Shown here one piece after another: positions 1-11,364 of a stretch of 64,000 bases of DNA. The translations under genes were made by a program, and so were the position numbers. The notes beneath the pieces are model-generated. The model was not told the origin of the DNA and did no database searches. It was given only the letters and a program-made list of their open reading frames with translations. The DNA comes from Trema orientale (lineage: Eukaryota > Streptophyta > Magnoliopsida > Rosales > Cannabaceae): the NCBI GenBank assembly GCA_002914845.1, contig JXTC01000024.1:1554423-1618422 (forward strand). The letters run 5' to 3'. The first letter of the stretch is position 1, and each line of letters starts with the position of its first letter.

Positions 1-1000
1 AGAATAATCGCCAAACGACGTCAAATATTCTCCATAGTACCGTAACGCTATCTAGTTACTCGATTGAGGTAGGGATTCAGTTATTTGATTTTAAAATTAG
101 TTTTAATTTACATATTTTTAAGAAATATAGAATTTCGTAAACTAATTTATAAAAATTGTGTTGTATTTGTTTTTAACCTGATTTGAAATATAAACTGCAT
201 AGAGGATACATCATATTGGTTGATATGTCATATATACTGTTTTGAACTGTTTTCTGCAAGAAATTGGATTTTTGGATTTTGATAAAAAATGGCTATTGTG
301 CTACAGAAATTTTTAGAAAATCCGAAATAATTTGAGAACTCAGTTTTGAGGATTAAATGTTATTAAAGAATAATGCACAGTTATTTTATGATTTTGTGGA
401 TATGGTGTATATCACTATTCTGTCATTCATATAGCGTTTATATGTATTCACATACTTATGCGGCCGTCGGACTTACAGTACCTCACGTTGGATGCTCGGA
501 CTTACGGTAACCCATTAGGATACCTCGGACATCATATTTGTATACATAGTTATATGTTGGCTTGAATAGATATGTACTGGTTTTGATAGAGAATTTACAA
601 CGGTTTGGAACGTTTGAATCCTTGGACTGTGATTGCCACTTTGATTTTGTGAATTGTTTTGAATGGACTACTAACCATACAAGACTTTCAACGTGAGTAT
701 ATTTCTTATATATAAAATTCTATAATTGATTCTCTACTGGGCATTAGCTCACCCCCTTTCTTCCCCTTAGGTGGCACTCAGTTTGATTTGGACTGGGAGA
801 TCTAAGTCGAGGTATTGCAGGCTTACTAGTTTGTTTATAATTTGGTAAATTCCTACGAGACTTGTGAATTATAGACTTAAGTAAGAATTTATATTTAATT
901 ATAATTGATTAAGCTTATTTGTGGGATTTGGACATGATTTATATAACCTATATCTATATTTGGGTGTGAGATGATTGTTCGATGCATGACTATTGAACAC
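1..1000 (+). repeat. Possible partial copy of a dispersed LTR-like repeat
   Basis: No coding sequence is visible. The layout resembles the repeat at 40290-44530: a TA-rich stretch, a block with repeated short GGACTTACGGTA-like phrases (470-530), then a phrase of the type 'gcattagctcacccccttt..cccttaggt' (746-772) that corresponds to 'gcttacccctcc..cccctccaggt' near 44365-44390. The similarity is loose and judged by eye, so membership in the family is tentative. The left end lies outside the window. Confidence 0.35.
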
Positions 1001-2399
1001 ATGTTTTAATAATAGTCTATGTTTAATGAGTAACACATAACTGTGGGATTTTATTTCGATTAAACATTTTATCGAGGCAAGTTTGAAAAATTAAAGTTCT
1101 CGAGCGCTTTTGAATTATTTTCCGTATTTCTATTTTATAAAATATCTATTCTGCCATTGACCCTGGACTCGGGTCGCACCAGAAAGTATATTAGTGATAA
1201 TTTATGACTAAATATCATCTTGTATTAAAAAGAAATTGATATAACTAAAATGTTGTCACTAAGTAGTATTTTATTTTTAATTTTTAATGCTGGCGTGAAA
1301 ATCAGGTAAAATCTAATAAGGCCTTAAAATTTATGAAAACACGTGACACTTTTACACACTTTTTCCATATAATACTGTAAAACTTATCTTTTATGCTTTA
1401 TTCATTTGTAGCCGATTTAATAATTATAAACCTTTATATGCACACACGTAGGAGGGAAAATTCTTAGAAAAAGCTATGCAAACATTTCCCTAGATGTAAA
1501 TTTGGTGCAATTTGACTGGGGATAATCATTCCCTAAGCCACATGAAAATGGTTGTAACTAATGTAGCACATATTGGATTGATTCCCATGCAAGAAAATCC
1601 CGATTATACTTCATTTCTTCCTCTATTTCTCATTAAAATTTAAGATTTCATGGGGAAAAAAAAAAAAGAAAACAGGAATAATGTGTCACGAATAGAAATC
1701 CAAAGTCGTGATTTTTAGTAATTTTAAAAAAATATATGATAAAATATTAATTTTACGAAATTCAGGAGAAATCAAGTATTAGATAATTTCGTTTTGATTC
1801 TCAAATCATTATAAATTCTGTAAATATTAAAACTCTTATTAGTTTTAATTACTATAGAAAAGTACCCACTAAAATTGAAAAAAATTTCCAGCAATCTCAT
1901 TTGGAAACTTGTTGAAAATCATAAATTATGATAATTTGAGTTCAATTGAAAATTTTAGCCCAATGTCCAAAATATGTTACATAAAATCACTTATAGTTTC
2001 AAGTACTTAAGTTAACAACAAAATCACCCTCATACATCCACTTAGTAAATTTATTAATCTTGACTAAATAATTGGACAAAGAAAGGAAGTTAACAGAGTA
2101 TAGACACCTACCAGAGAATAGGAGTAGGAGTGTAAGTACAAGATATGCAGCTTTTCTAACCACTAGGATGACTACCTCAAATAGATAAATATCTGAAAGT
2201 GAGAGAAGTAAGAGGGATAAGCATTCACATACTCAGTAGAATTTCAACTATGTTTTTGAATGGATGCAATTTTACTAAACCTGCATAGTTAATATCTTTT
2301 CAAAAATCCATTTATTAACTAAGTTTATAAAATAATTGATATCCAGAATAATCACATATTCAAAACCAAAACCAGAACCATAAGATTTATATCATAAGT
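1001..2399. other. Gene-free AT-rich DNA
   Basis: I see no open reading frame of note, no RNA gene and no clear terminal repeats. The stretch is AT-rich with poly-A runs (about 1655-1668) and looks like decayed intergenic or repeat DNA. Confidence 0.5.
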
Positions 2400-4150
2400 C
2401 AATCTGTCCCATGAGCTCACATCCTCTTATCACGAACTAGAGTAACTCGTATTACGTGTACTAAGTACTTTCTACCGGATATCTATCTCAGAAAATTGGA
2501 GGGACACCCATGTATCTATGCCTATCAAATCGGGAGAACAACTGAATGCCTACACCTACCGGGTGGGGGTAATCAGAAGACCCGCACGGGTGGGGGTAGT
2601 GGCCGCTTTCTAAACACTATGATACCTAAGATATATCTCATGTATGATCTTATAATATGTACAACATGTAACATAATATGTAATAACTATGCAAAACATA
2701 ACCAAATAATGCTTTAAAACTCCACTTGATATTATTCTTGAATTTACTATACCATGGGCAGCAAATCTGCTGAATCACTCTATAATCACGATTTTACAAA
2801 TATGTATAGAAGTCACACAGTCCAATTCTAGAATAATCTAAGATTTTTCAACAGTTTATCAAAATATCATTTTATTCACGATTTTTCACAAAATAGTCGT
2901 AATGCAAAATTTAAATTAAAACATGTATAAAATCAGGTAATTGAATCCCTACTTCGAGATGATAGCTCTACCAAGCAAACAATGCTTGAAAAATCCCTCG
3001 TTGGTTGCTTGGGTGCTTGGACGATCGTTTCGGGATTTCCGTAAACATCCTTTAAAGCGACTTTCCCATCTAGACCTCAAATTGAGAATCGGAGGTCACC
3101 ACTGAATTCTTAGTGCCTAAAATAGTTAGGTTAGATATATAATTTGTTAAATTTGGATCCTAGACTGAGACTAGGCCCGTGGCACGCAAAATGACACTCT
3201 TCATGAGCATTAGAATTCGTGCCACTTTGAAACATATCGATGTTTTATATCAAAACTCGTTTCTCGACCTCACTAAATCCAAATTTGAAGTCAGAATTCG
3301 GTTTCAAAATCCTGAACCTTAAACGTACTTTAAATCCGATAATTACAAAAAAGTCTCTTTTTTGAATTAATTAGAAAAACATCAACTTCTTCCAAAGTAT
3401 TTAGTAAAATATCATCTTTGCTGAATATTTACAAAATACCACTTTTTTGAAAATATTTCAGAAAATATTGTTTTCGAAAATATTTAAAAAAATATCAATT
3501 TTGCTGATTATTTGTAAAAATATCATTTTTGCATAAATATTTCATAAAAGAACACTTTTATAAGCTCAGCCCAAGGCCAATCTGAATAGTACAGACTTCA
3601 ATCCAATACTATTCATGTATGCAAAAATATCACTTTTGAACCCCTAATTAGGAAAATATCACATTTTTCAATTTAAGTTTTCTCTTAAATTGGGCATCAT
3701 TTCAACACAATACTACCATATTTATTCATGATTTAATCTCCTCTTTCATCTCATATAAAGTTTACGGCTATAAAAATAACTTTACAAAAATAATTGTGTA
3801 AATGCCATAAATTAATTTGTAAAACAACAAAAAACTCAAAAATCAGTTTACCAGAACTTATTTGTTGGAAACCAGTGGCTGAGGAGGGTCGACGCCGGTT
3901 GAAGGAGGCTTGGGCTTACCATATATGGTGGTGATTGGTGGTGGCTGGTTTTTGGTTGAAGTTTAAGATGAAGAAGAAGAAGAAGAAGAAGCAAGAAGGA
4001 GAAAAAGGGAAAAAGAAAAAGAAAAAGAAAGAGAGAAATAGAGGGAAGTTGTTCGGTGAGGGAGAGAAAGAAAAATGTGTACTATTTAAAAACAAAAGTG
4101 GGTCCCACCACTTTATAAAATATTACATTTTATTTATTTATTTATTAAAA
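2400..4150 (-). repeat. Dispersed LTR-like repeat, copy B (minus orientation)
   Basis: Read on the minus strand, this stretch shares ordered phrases with the repeat at 42566-44530: 'ttataagatcatacatga' (around 2645-2660 versus 43649-43667), a following 'atagtgt', then 'ttactctrgttcgtgat' about 200 bases on (2430-2450 versus 43863-43882). Both also have a run of short units reading roughly 'gatatttttgtaa', seen here at 3395-3560. The 5' side in this orientation (about 4080-4110) has a TATA-like 'tttaaatagtacaca' followed by CT-rich sequence, as an LTR or promoter would. It also holds an AAG microsatellite (3966-3992). Coding capacity is absent. Class is unknown; an LTR of a Gypsy-type element is one possibility. 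Confidence 0.5.
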
Positions 4151-4200
4151 AATTACTATTATACCTGTGTAAAAATCAGATTTTTACATAATGGGTTCAA

Positions 4201-4775
4201 TAATTCGAAGAAGAGTTGAAACTGGAGGTACAACATAAGAATCTCATATAAAATCGTAGTGACCTGTGAAATAAGAGTTGGATCAAATACTAAAGTCATA
4301 TATAGCCTGATATTGTACATGCATATATATAGTGGAGCAAAATGCAGTTATAAGAAAAGAAAGGACGGTTTAAATTTTCAAACAATTGAATGTAAAAGAG
4401 AAACTGAAATAGAAATATCCTTGTTTTAAAGCTAGTTAGCCAAGGATATATAAGTGATTCTATCATTACTAAAACCTTATAATAATTTGTTTCTCCCATC
4501 ACATAATGAAAATGTAGGGAAATCTAACATAATTGGATTTTATTATACTATCAATCATTTCTAACAGAATACAACCTTTTTCTTTTTTCTTTTTATTAAA
4601 AAAGCATTGCATTCTATGTAGTTGAAATTCATAGAATGTAATTTATTTATTTGTTTATTCTCATAAATTCTAGTGCCTTGTATATATGTACATGTATATT
4701 ACTTATAATTTTGAGGTGACTAATTAGTTCATCAAAATCTTGTTTCTTGGTACCAAAGACTTACAAAACCTCTTC
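4201..4775 (-). pseudogene. CYP72A relic: end of exon 4, intron 4, start of exon 5
   Basis: This is a truncated copy of the P450 gene at 9499-15228. Positions 4201-4272 match the 5' part of its exon 5 (the segment around the ExxR helix), 4273-4705 match its fourth intron including the same short phrases (for example the AAATATCCTTGTT block), and about 4706-4775 match the 3' end of its exon 4. The match to 9855-10395 is collinear. There is no heme-binding region and no upstream exons, so it cannot encode an enzyme. It shows that the array once had, or received, a further partial copy on the same strand as the other three loci. Confidence 0.8.
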
Positions 4776-4835
4776 AATTGACAATGAGTACTTACAATTC
4801 GATATATAATTATTTATCAAAACATATTATATATA

Positions 4836-4942
4836 GGGTCTCAATTCAATAGATATTTTTTTTTGGTCTAACTACTGAAATCATTATAGCTGTTAGATAA
4901 TATTTGATCTAATGGCTAGAAAAAATAATACCAATTGGCACA
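4836..4942. mobile_element. Degenerate, shortened copy of the GGCACCAATCC MITE family
   Basis: The left part reads like 'tctcaattcaatagatatttttt' and the right part like 'ctaatggctagaaaaaataataccaattggcac', which match the ends and the internal 'aacggctagaaaaaaaatacc' block of the better copies at 11084-11325, 44000-44241 and 61243-61478. It is about half their length and probably internally deleted. Confidence 0.5.
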
Positions 4943-6720
4943 CATTTAATGTAAATATAAACATATTTTATGATTTTAAGATATTAATATTTACCAAAAA
5001 TAAATTGAAACTACATAACATATCAATACATGTGCATAATAAAGTCTTAAAAATACAATAATATTTTTAAATAGGTATTACATAGGTCATGAACGGTTTG
5101 ATCTGAACCCGATTCATTTAATAAACGGATTCGTAGGTTCAACCCGATTTTGACCCGAACTAGTTTAAGGCAAACCCGAACCCGCTAACTTCGTGCGGGT
5201 TTCGAATTGTGTTGTCGTGTCGTGTCACAAATTGACAGCATAATATATATTATGAGATGTATACAGATTTTTAGATATAATTTTTATTCATGAAATATAT
5301 ACCACGGTATACATTTCATACATAATGTACTTGTATATATTTCTCCAAAAATAGGTATGAATAAATTAAAACTAAAGAAGGGTATTTATGTAAATATGCT
5401 TGAAAAAAAACATGTATCATATTTGTACTTTTCCCTTATTGTAAAGCAGTAAGTCGAAATAAATATTATTTTTTCTTTTTTTTTAAATAAATAGTGAGGG
5501 TGTTGTGATTGGAGTTCTGATTGAGAATATTTATAATGCCCTAGTCAAAAAGATTTGATAAATTTAAGTGAGAGAAATGTACTTTTTTTTAGTCCTTATT
5601 CACTCTATTATTAATCTTTGAATTATATGAAAAGTCTCATTTTAGTCCATAAACTTTCATTTTCTTATACTAATACTCTTTAAACTATTAAAAGTTCCTT
5701 TTTGTCAGTCTTTTTTGCTATACAATATGTTTAGACTTTATAAGAGGTGCAAATAAGACACACTTACCATTCTATAAATATATTTCATCAAAATATCACT
5801 CTAAATAATAAAAATATGTACCATTTAGTGGTGATTTCTATTAATGGAAGTAAAGTCCATTTTTTTATAGTTCCATGAATTTATAAACGTTAAAAAAGTT
5901 TAGAAACCTCTTTACTAGCAAATGGATATTAATTTATAGAAAAGTCACTAAAATTTTAGGATAAATTCTGCAATTTTGCGGGTCCTACATGCTACCAAGA
6001 ATGCAGATGTGGAATCCTAACAATTTTTGCAAGAATATTTACAACTCCACATGCTGCTGTTATGATTTACAAATACCTGAAAATTGCAGATTCTAAAGCT
6101 TTACACTGTTATTTATTTTATACCATCTCTCTCTGGTTCTAACTTGAATTTAATGATCTATATACTACTAAAAACCTTAGCAAAATAGCCTTTCTAAATA
6201 TAATAAATATAACCTAGTCAAACTACTAAAAGTTACATTTGCAATCATTTCTGTGTTTTCTATCTTTGATTAAAACCTAGATGTTTATATTCTTTTAACC
6301 CAATCAAATAACTCAAAAATAGTCTTGTTTGAGTCCTAATATCAATATATTTCATACTCATCAACCTCATCCAGAAAAATTTCATGCAATTTTAATGAGA
6401 AAATTAAAACTCTAAGCCAAACATGCAACTTCAATCCCAAAACCCAACTAAACACGAAACTTAATTGGTAAAAAAGTGCATTACTTTAAGAGTGAATTTC
6501 AAAAATCTATGATAATAATCTTTTTTTTCTTCTTCTCCAACACACAGTCGTCCCTCTACTTTTTTCCATAAAACATGTGTAAAACTGAATGCAATATTAG
6601 ACTTTTAGGATTTTTTTAAAGATCTCCAATAGAATTACCAAATTATCCTTAAAATACTAAACAATAGGCCTTTTTGAGTTCACCCTGTCTTTGGATATAT
6701 ATATATATACATATTCTTAA
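4943..6720. other. Gene-free AT-rich DNA with a possible hAT-like scrap
   Basis: No gene is supported. A block at about 5090-5225 rich in 'acccgaacccg' and 'gtcgtgtcgtgtcac' phrases looks like the end of a plant hAT-type repeat, but I could not find the matching other end. The rest is AT-rich with short homopolymer runs. Confidence 0.4.
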
Positions 6721-6724
6721 TGCT

Positions 6725-6916
6725 AGATGTACCAAAATTTGTACCAAATTTTCAATACCAATACATGTGTTACGTGAATTGTCATCATTTAATTGAAGAA
6801 TATGATCAATTTATTTGTGGTAAATTTTAATGCACTAATTAAATAGTGACAATTCATATACCACGTATGTTGGTATTAAAAATTTAACACAAATTTTGGG
6901 ATACATAACATCATCC
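6725..6916. mobile_element. MITE-like foldback element
   Basis: The first ~60 bases ('gatgtaccaaaatttgtaccaaattttcaatacc..') are an imperfect inverted copy of the last ~65 ('..ggtattaaaaatttaacacaaattttgggatacataacatc'), with a short AT-rich loop. The internal phrase 'taaattttaatgcactaattaaat' also occurs, slightly changed, in the foldback at 23205-23402, so the two may belong to one family. It has no coding capacity. Confidence 0.65.
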
Positions 6917-7239
6917 TATATATATATATACATCTTTTCGCACGGATGATTTTGCTAAAATGATAAATTTTAAAATTTAAAAATAAAAGTAAGAAAAATA
7001 CACCACCATGCCTTGTCTTTTAGGAGTCATTGCTCATATTTAATCAAGCAATTAATGCTATAGCAATTAATGCTATATACATCACCACCACTACGAATAC
7101 CTGACAAAAAAGTATTATATAACTAATAGTACATATATATAGGTATTTTTTTATCAATCCATAGATATATATAGTATTGTCATACATATGAATGATTATT
7201 GCATTATTATGTAATAAATATCGATTTTCTCTCGCGAAC

Positions 7240-8361
7240 CTAATCAAGGGTATTAGCACTGGAGATAGAAATCTCATCATGATCATCAGTACTAGAATCA
7301 AGCTGTTGGTTGTCGTTGTCGTTGTCGTTGTCATCGTCGGCATTGTCGTTCGGTTTTGAGTTCATATTCCTTAGCCTAAGCAGACTCTCAGTGGCCAAAA
7401 TGGCCTTGGGATTAATATCATGCATGGCCCTCCCATGCAGACTCCTACACGCCGCCTTGGCAGCATCATAAACCTCCTTGTTTCTAGCACAACTCACCAC
7501 ACAGTGACCCAATATCCTCAGTATCGGCTGCAGCAACTCCCACGGCAGCGGAATACTCCTCCGCTCCCCGAGTTGACTCGGCCCTGATTCACCACCGTTT
7601 CCAACTCCGAGTCCACTCGGACCATCAGGCTCGTCATCATCTTGATCGTGATGATCACCGGCCCAGACCCCGCAAAACTCGCAGAACTCGATCTTGGAAC
7701 TCGCGGGCATTTCGGAAATCTTGTTGTAGTAGAGCTCCAGAGCCACGCCCACGATCCACGCCCGGCGCGTGGACCTCACGGTCCCGTGGGGCTCCAGGCT
7801 CGGCGAGACCACGGCGAGGTTGAGCGACGTGGCGTTGTACTTGCCGGGGGTCGTGGACTCGTGGTAGAGGCTCGGGTGGGACAAGTCCGGGACGTTTACG
7901 GTCACGGGCTGGCCGGCGCGCGAGCTGGTCTCGTGGGCGTAGAGGGCGAGGAGGATGGCCTCGAAGCCAGCAAGCGGCCGACGGAGGGTGGCGCGTGAGA
8001 GGTACGTGCCGGTAATGACCGGGATGAAGCGGAGGACGACGAGTTGAAGGCCCGGGTCACCCGACTGGAAGGCGTCGTAGAGCCAGCGGCAGAGGTTGTT
8101 GTCGCCGGTGCCGGAGGAGTGGTGGCGGAGGAGGGAAGAAATCTCGGCGGATACGTCGGGGTCGTGGAGGAGGGAATGCGGAGGGTTTGGGGAAGAGAAG
8201 AGGGTGGGAGGGATGGATGGGAGGATGGACGACAGGGATTGGATTGCTAATTGGGACTTGGATAGAGAATCCATTGTTGCCGGAGGATCATCGCCGGCGG
8301 CGTCCACGGCGGAGACGGCGGTGGCAGTTGTTGTTTCTGGGGTGGTGGTGTCGTCAGACAT
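7240..8361 (-). CDS. Hyccin-family protein (FAM126/HYC type), PI4-kinase complex subunit
   Basis: A single-exon frame of 373 codons. Residues 87-100 (DNNLCRWLYDAFQS), the following LQLVVLRFIPV segment (about 106-115) and residues 131-144 (AGFEAILLALYAHE) are the conserved core that I recognise from plant hyccin proteins. Known family role: in Arabidopsis the hyccin proteins HYC1/HYC2 bind the NPG scaffold and PI4K-alpha1 at the plasma membrane, where the complex makes phosphatidylinositol 4-phosphate. The first 30 residues are low-complexity Thr/Ala/Asp; Met30 (MDSLSKSQ) is an alternative start. The tail (about residues 333-356) is an Asn/Asp repeat coded by a GTC/GTT microsatellite on the plus strand (7310-7345), a likely length-variable site. 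The coding part is clearly GC-richer than its surroundings. Intron-free structure could reflect the family or an old retrocopy; the frame is intact. Confidence 0.87.
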   Translation of the reverse strand: MSDDTTTPETTTATAVSAVDAAGDDPPATMDSLSKSQLAIQSLSSILPSIPPTLFSSPNPPHSLLHDPDVSAEISSLLRHHSSGTGDNNLCRWLYDAFQSGDPGLQLVVLRFIPVITGTYLSRATLRRPLAGFEAILLALYAHETSSRAGQPVTVNVPDLSHPSLYHESTTPGKYNATSLNLAVVSPSLEPHGTVRSTRRAWIVGVALELYYNKISEMPASSKIEFCEFCGVWAGDHHDQDDDEPDGPSGLGVGNGGESGPSQLGERRSIPLPWELLQPILRILGHCVVSCARNKEVYDAAKAACRSLHGRAMHDINPKAILATESLLRLRNMNSKPNDNADDDNDNDNDNQQLDSSTDDHDEISISSANTLD

Positions 8362-9498
8362 TGGTTTAGTTAGAGAGATAAAGATTATAAGCGAGACTGA
8401 TTAGAAAGAAAAGTGAAGAGGTAAATTAGTAAGCAATTAAAGGAGACCAATGAGGAGGTAAAATAGGATCTTAGTTAACTAGTTGTAGACAATTTAGATT
8501 TTTTTTCTTGTTTCAGTGTTCCACGTTGGCGAAAGTTATTACTAATTATTTCCATTATATTATTTTATGTAAAGAGTAATACTTTAATGTATTATATTAT
8601 TTGGGGATTTGACTGATTGTACAAATAATCACTTGTCATCTTTGCCAAATAAATCATGATTTATTAACGTAAGGCTGTGTTTGGAGAATGGGGTAGAGGA
8701 ATTAGGAAGGATGGTCTAATCTCTGGTAGTTCCAATTTCACGATTGTACTCCAAACTAAATGGAAAGATCCAATTTTTCTCAAAAAAAAAAAAAAAAAAT
8801 GGAAAGGTCCAATTTGCACCAATTTGTTTACTCAGTGCATGTTTTTGTTATTTATGAAAACTTGGGAGTAAAATATCTCATATTTCGTCCAAAAACATGA
8901 TGTTTTTGTAATTTTCCCGTGTTAAAATGCCTTTTTCACTTTATTCTCACAACACATGACCAAGGGAAAAGCTACATTCTAAAAGAAATTTTTTTCTCTT
9001 TTGGTCAAAAAAATTTTTGTCAAAGAGTGCAATTTCTATAAAAAATGGAAAGCATATACTTTTCTTATTATACGAAACCATGGTATAGGAGGAAGGTATA
9101 TTGAAGGAAATAACAAAAAGATGATTTATAACAACTCAAAAAAGTAAATAGAAAAATGTATTAATAATAAAAATCAAGCAAATAAAAAATCATATCAAAA
9201 CAAGAAAATATTTATTTGGTCTTCTCAAGAGGTTGGTTTGGCTACCTAGTAGGGACATGATCTCTAGTCTTTTTTATGCTCCTCTCACATTATTATCTTG
9301 ATTTCAAGAAAAACTAAAATTCAACATCTCCATTGACAACGCAGAAAGACTTATTATTAATTACACTAATATATTAGAAAGGCATTATCACGATATATAT
9401 ATATATATATATATTGATGCTTCATCACCTAAGCAATTCTCCCAATGTGCCCTCTCTCTGTTATATTACACTAATATAATGCCAGATTTGGGTGCAGA
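8362..9498. other. Hyccin 5' flank and intergenic DNA before the first P450
   Basis: The first ~100 bases should hold the hyccin 5' leader and promoter (minus strand), but no clear TATA box stands out. From 8660 there is a 'ggctgtgtttgg' phrase typical of transposon ends, for which I found no partner. An AT dinucleotide run sits at 9391-9412. No gene is seen. Confidence 0.5.
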
Positions 9499-11326
9499 TC
9501 AGTGCTTATGTAAGACAATGTGAGCACCGTGCTTTGGTTGGAGAGTCACGTTGACGAAAGGAGAATGAGTGTAAGTTGGTGAAAGCTCAAATCTGAAGTG
9601 CTGTAAAATCAGTGACAAAGCCAATTTTGCTTCTATCAAGGCGAAGTTTTGGCCGATGCAAATCCGAGGCCCCCAACCAAAAGGAAAGAATGAGATTTGT
9701 CCCTTTGTCGCTTTCGAAACTCCTTCGGCAAACCTCTCTGGCTTGAACTCCTTAGCATCTTCGCCCCAAAGCTCGGTGTCATGTTGGATAAGGAGAGTCG
9801 GTACATAAATTTGTATTCCACTTGGTAGTGACATCTCTCCGAGCTGTGTTTTCTTTTCAACAACTCGAAGAAGAGTTGTAACAGGAGGGTACAACCTAAG
9901 AACCTCATATAAGATCATAGTCACCTGTGACATAAAATATGTTAACCAATTAAGCCATAATTTGATACATAAGAATTGGATCAATACTAAAGTCATAACT
10001 TGAGACTGTATTTTAGCAGAGGAGCAAAAGGCAGTTTTGAGAAAAGGAAGGATGGTTTGATTTCTAAACAATTGAATATAAAAAGGAAAAAGAAATAGAA
10101 ATATCCTTGTTCTAGCCAAGGATAACTGATTCTATCAGTTCTAAAAACTTATAATTTGTTCTCCCATCACATAATGAAAATGTTGGGAAATTGATCTAAC
10201 ATGTGTAGATTTTGTTATATTATCAATCATTTTTTGTAGTTGAAATTAATGGAGCATATTAATGGAGCATAATTATTAATTAATATTCACAAATACTAGG
10301 GCCATTAGATATATATATTACTTACAATTTTGAGGTGACTTATTCCATCAAAATCAGGTTTCTTGGTACCAAAGACTTGCAAAACCTCTTCTCTTGCACG
10401 AGCTTGCCAATCGGGATTTACACTTAACAATACCATTGTCCAAACGAGCAATACCGAGCTTGTCTCTTGTCCTGCAAAGTAAAATAATTTGCACTCCCTA
10501 ACTATATCATCAATACTCATTAGTCGATTAACCTTTTTCATGTTCTTATTTTCCTGGATTTCTTTAAGATTAGATTCCAAGAGCACGCTTAATAAGTCAT
10601 CATTATTTGCCTCGCCAGATTTCATTGCCTTCTCTCTTTCCTTGATCATATCCTTAAGTAAAGCTTTTACATTGTTATCAATGTCCTTCATCCTCCTGTG
10701 CAATTTGGTCGGTACAAACCTGCGCAGTGATTCGTCAATTATGATCTTTGTTAATATTGGTTGAAGTACAATTGACGAGCATTTTCCCGAGTTCAAGTAT
10801 GTATTCAATTTCAACTGTATATTCTTTAGCAGTAAGGGCATTGGAAACTATTAATATTTAATATGCCTATCAATTTTTAGTACTTTTTTTTTTTTGAGCA
10901 TGATAACGGGTAGGGGATATATAGCCTCATTAAAAAGAAAAAAGCAGTTTATTGTAATAGTTATGACATCCCAAATTATGCCATTGAGTATCTTTATTGC
11001 AAAATAATTCAGTATGAAAAGTCAATTGAATAGAAACATATACATATATAAGAACGCCAGACATTTTAAACATATTTTTAATAGGCACCAATCCAATAGG
11101 TATTTTTTTTTTAACCTATGCATAGGTATCATTTGAGCTAATGAAAATTTTTTTTGCACATTCTTTTATATTAAAAAGTAGGAGAGAGAAAAAGCATTAA
11201 TAATGCACGTCCTTTCATGCATCTCCTTTTAGCCGTTAGATCATTATTAGATGATGATCCAACGGCTAGAAAAAAAATACCTACACATAGGTAAAAAAAA
11301 AAAAAAAATTACCGGATTGGCAACCA

Positions 11327-11364
<38 letters not shown>

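Noticed and set aside
3935..4219. Lys-rich frame of 94 codons
   Set aside because: It is produced by an AAG/AAAG microsatellite in a repeat leader region.
7642..7998. Long plus-strand frames opposite the hyccin gene
   Set aside because: They are antisense shadows of a GC-rich coding region; composition is Arg/Gly/Val-rich and no family is recognised.
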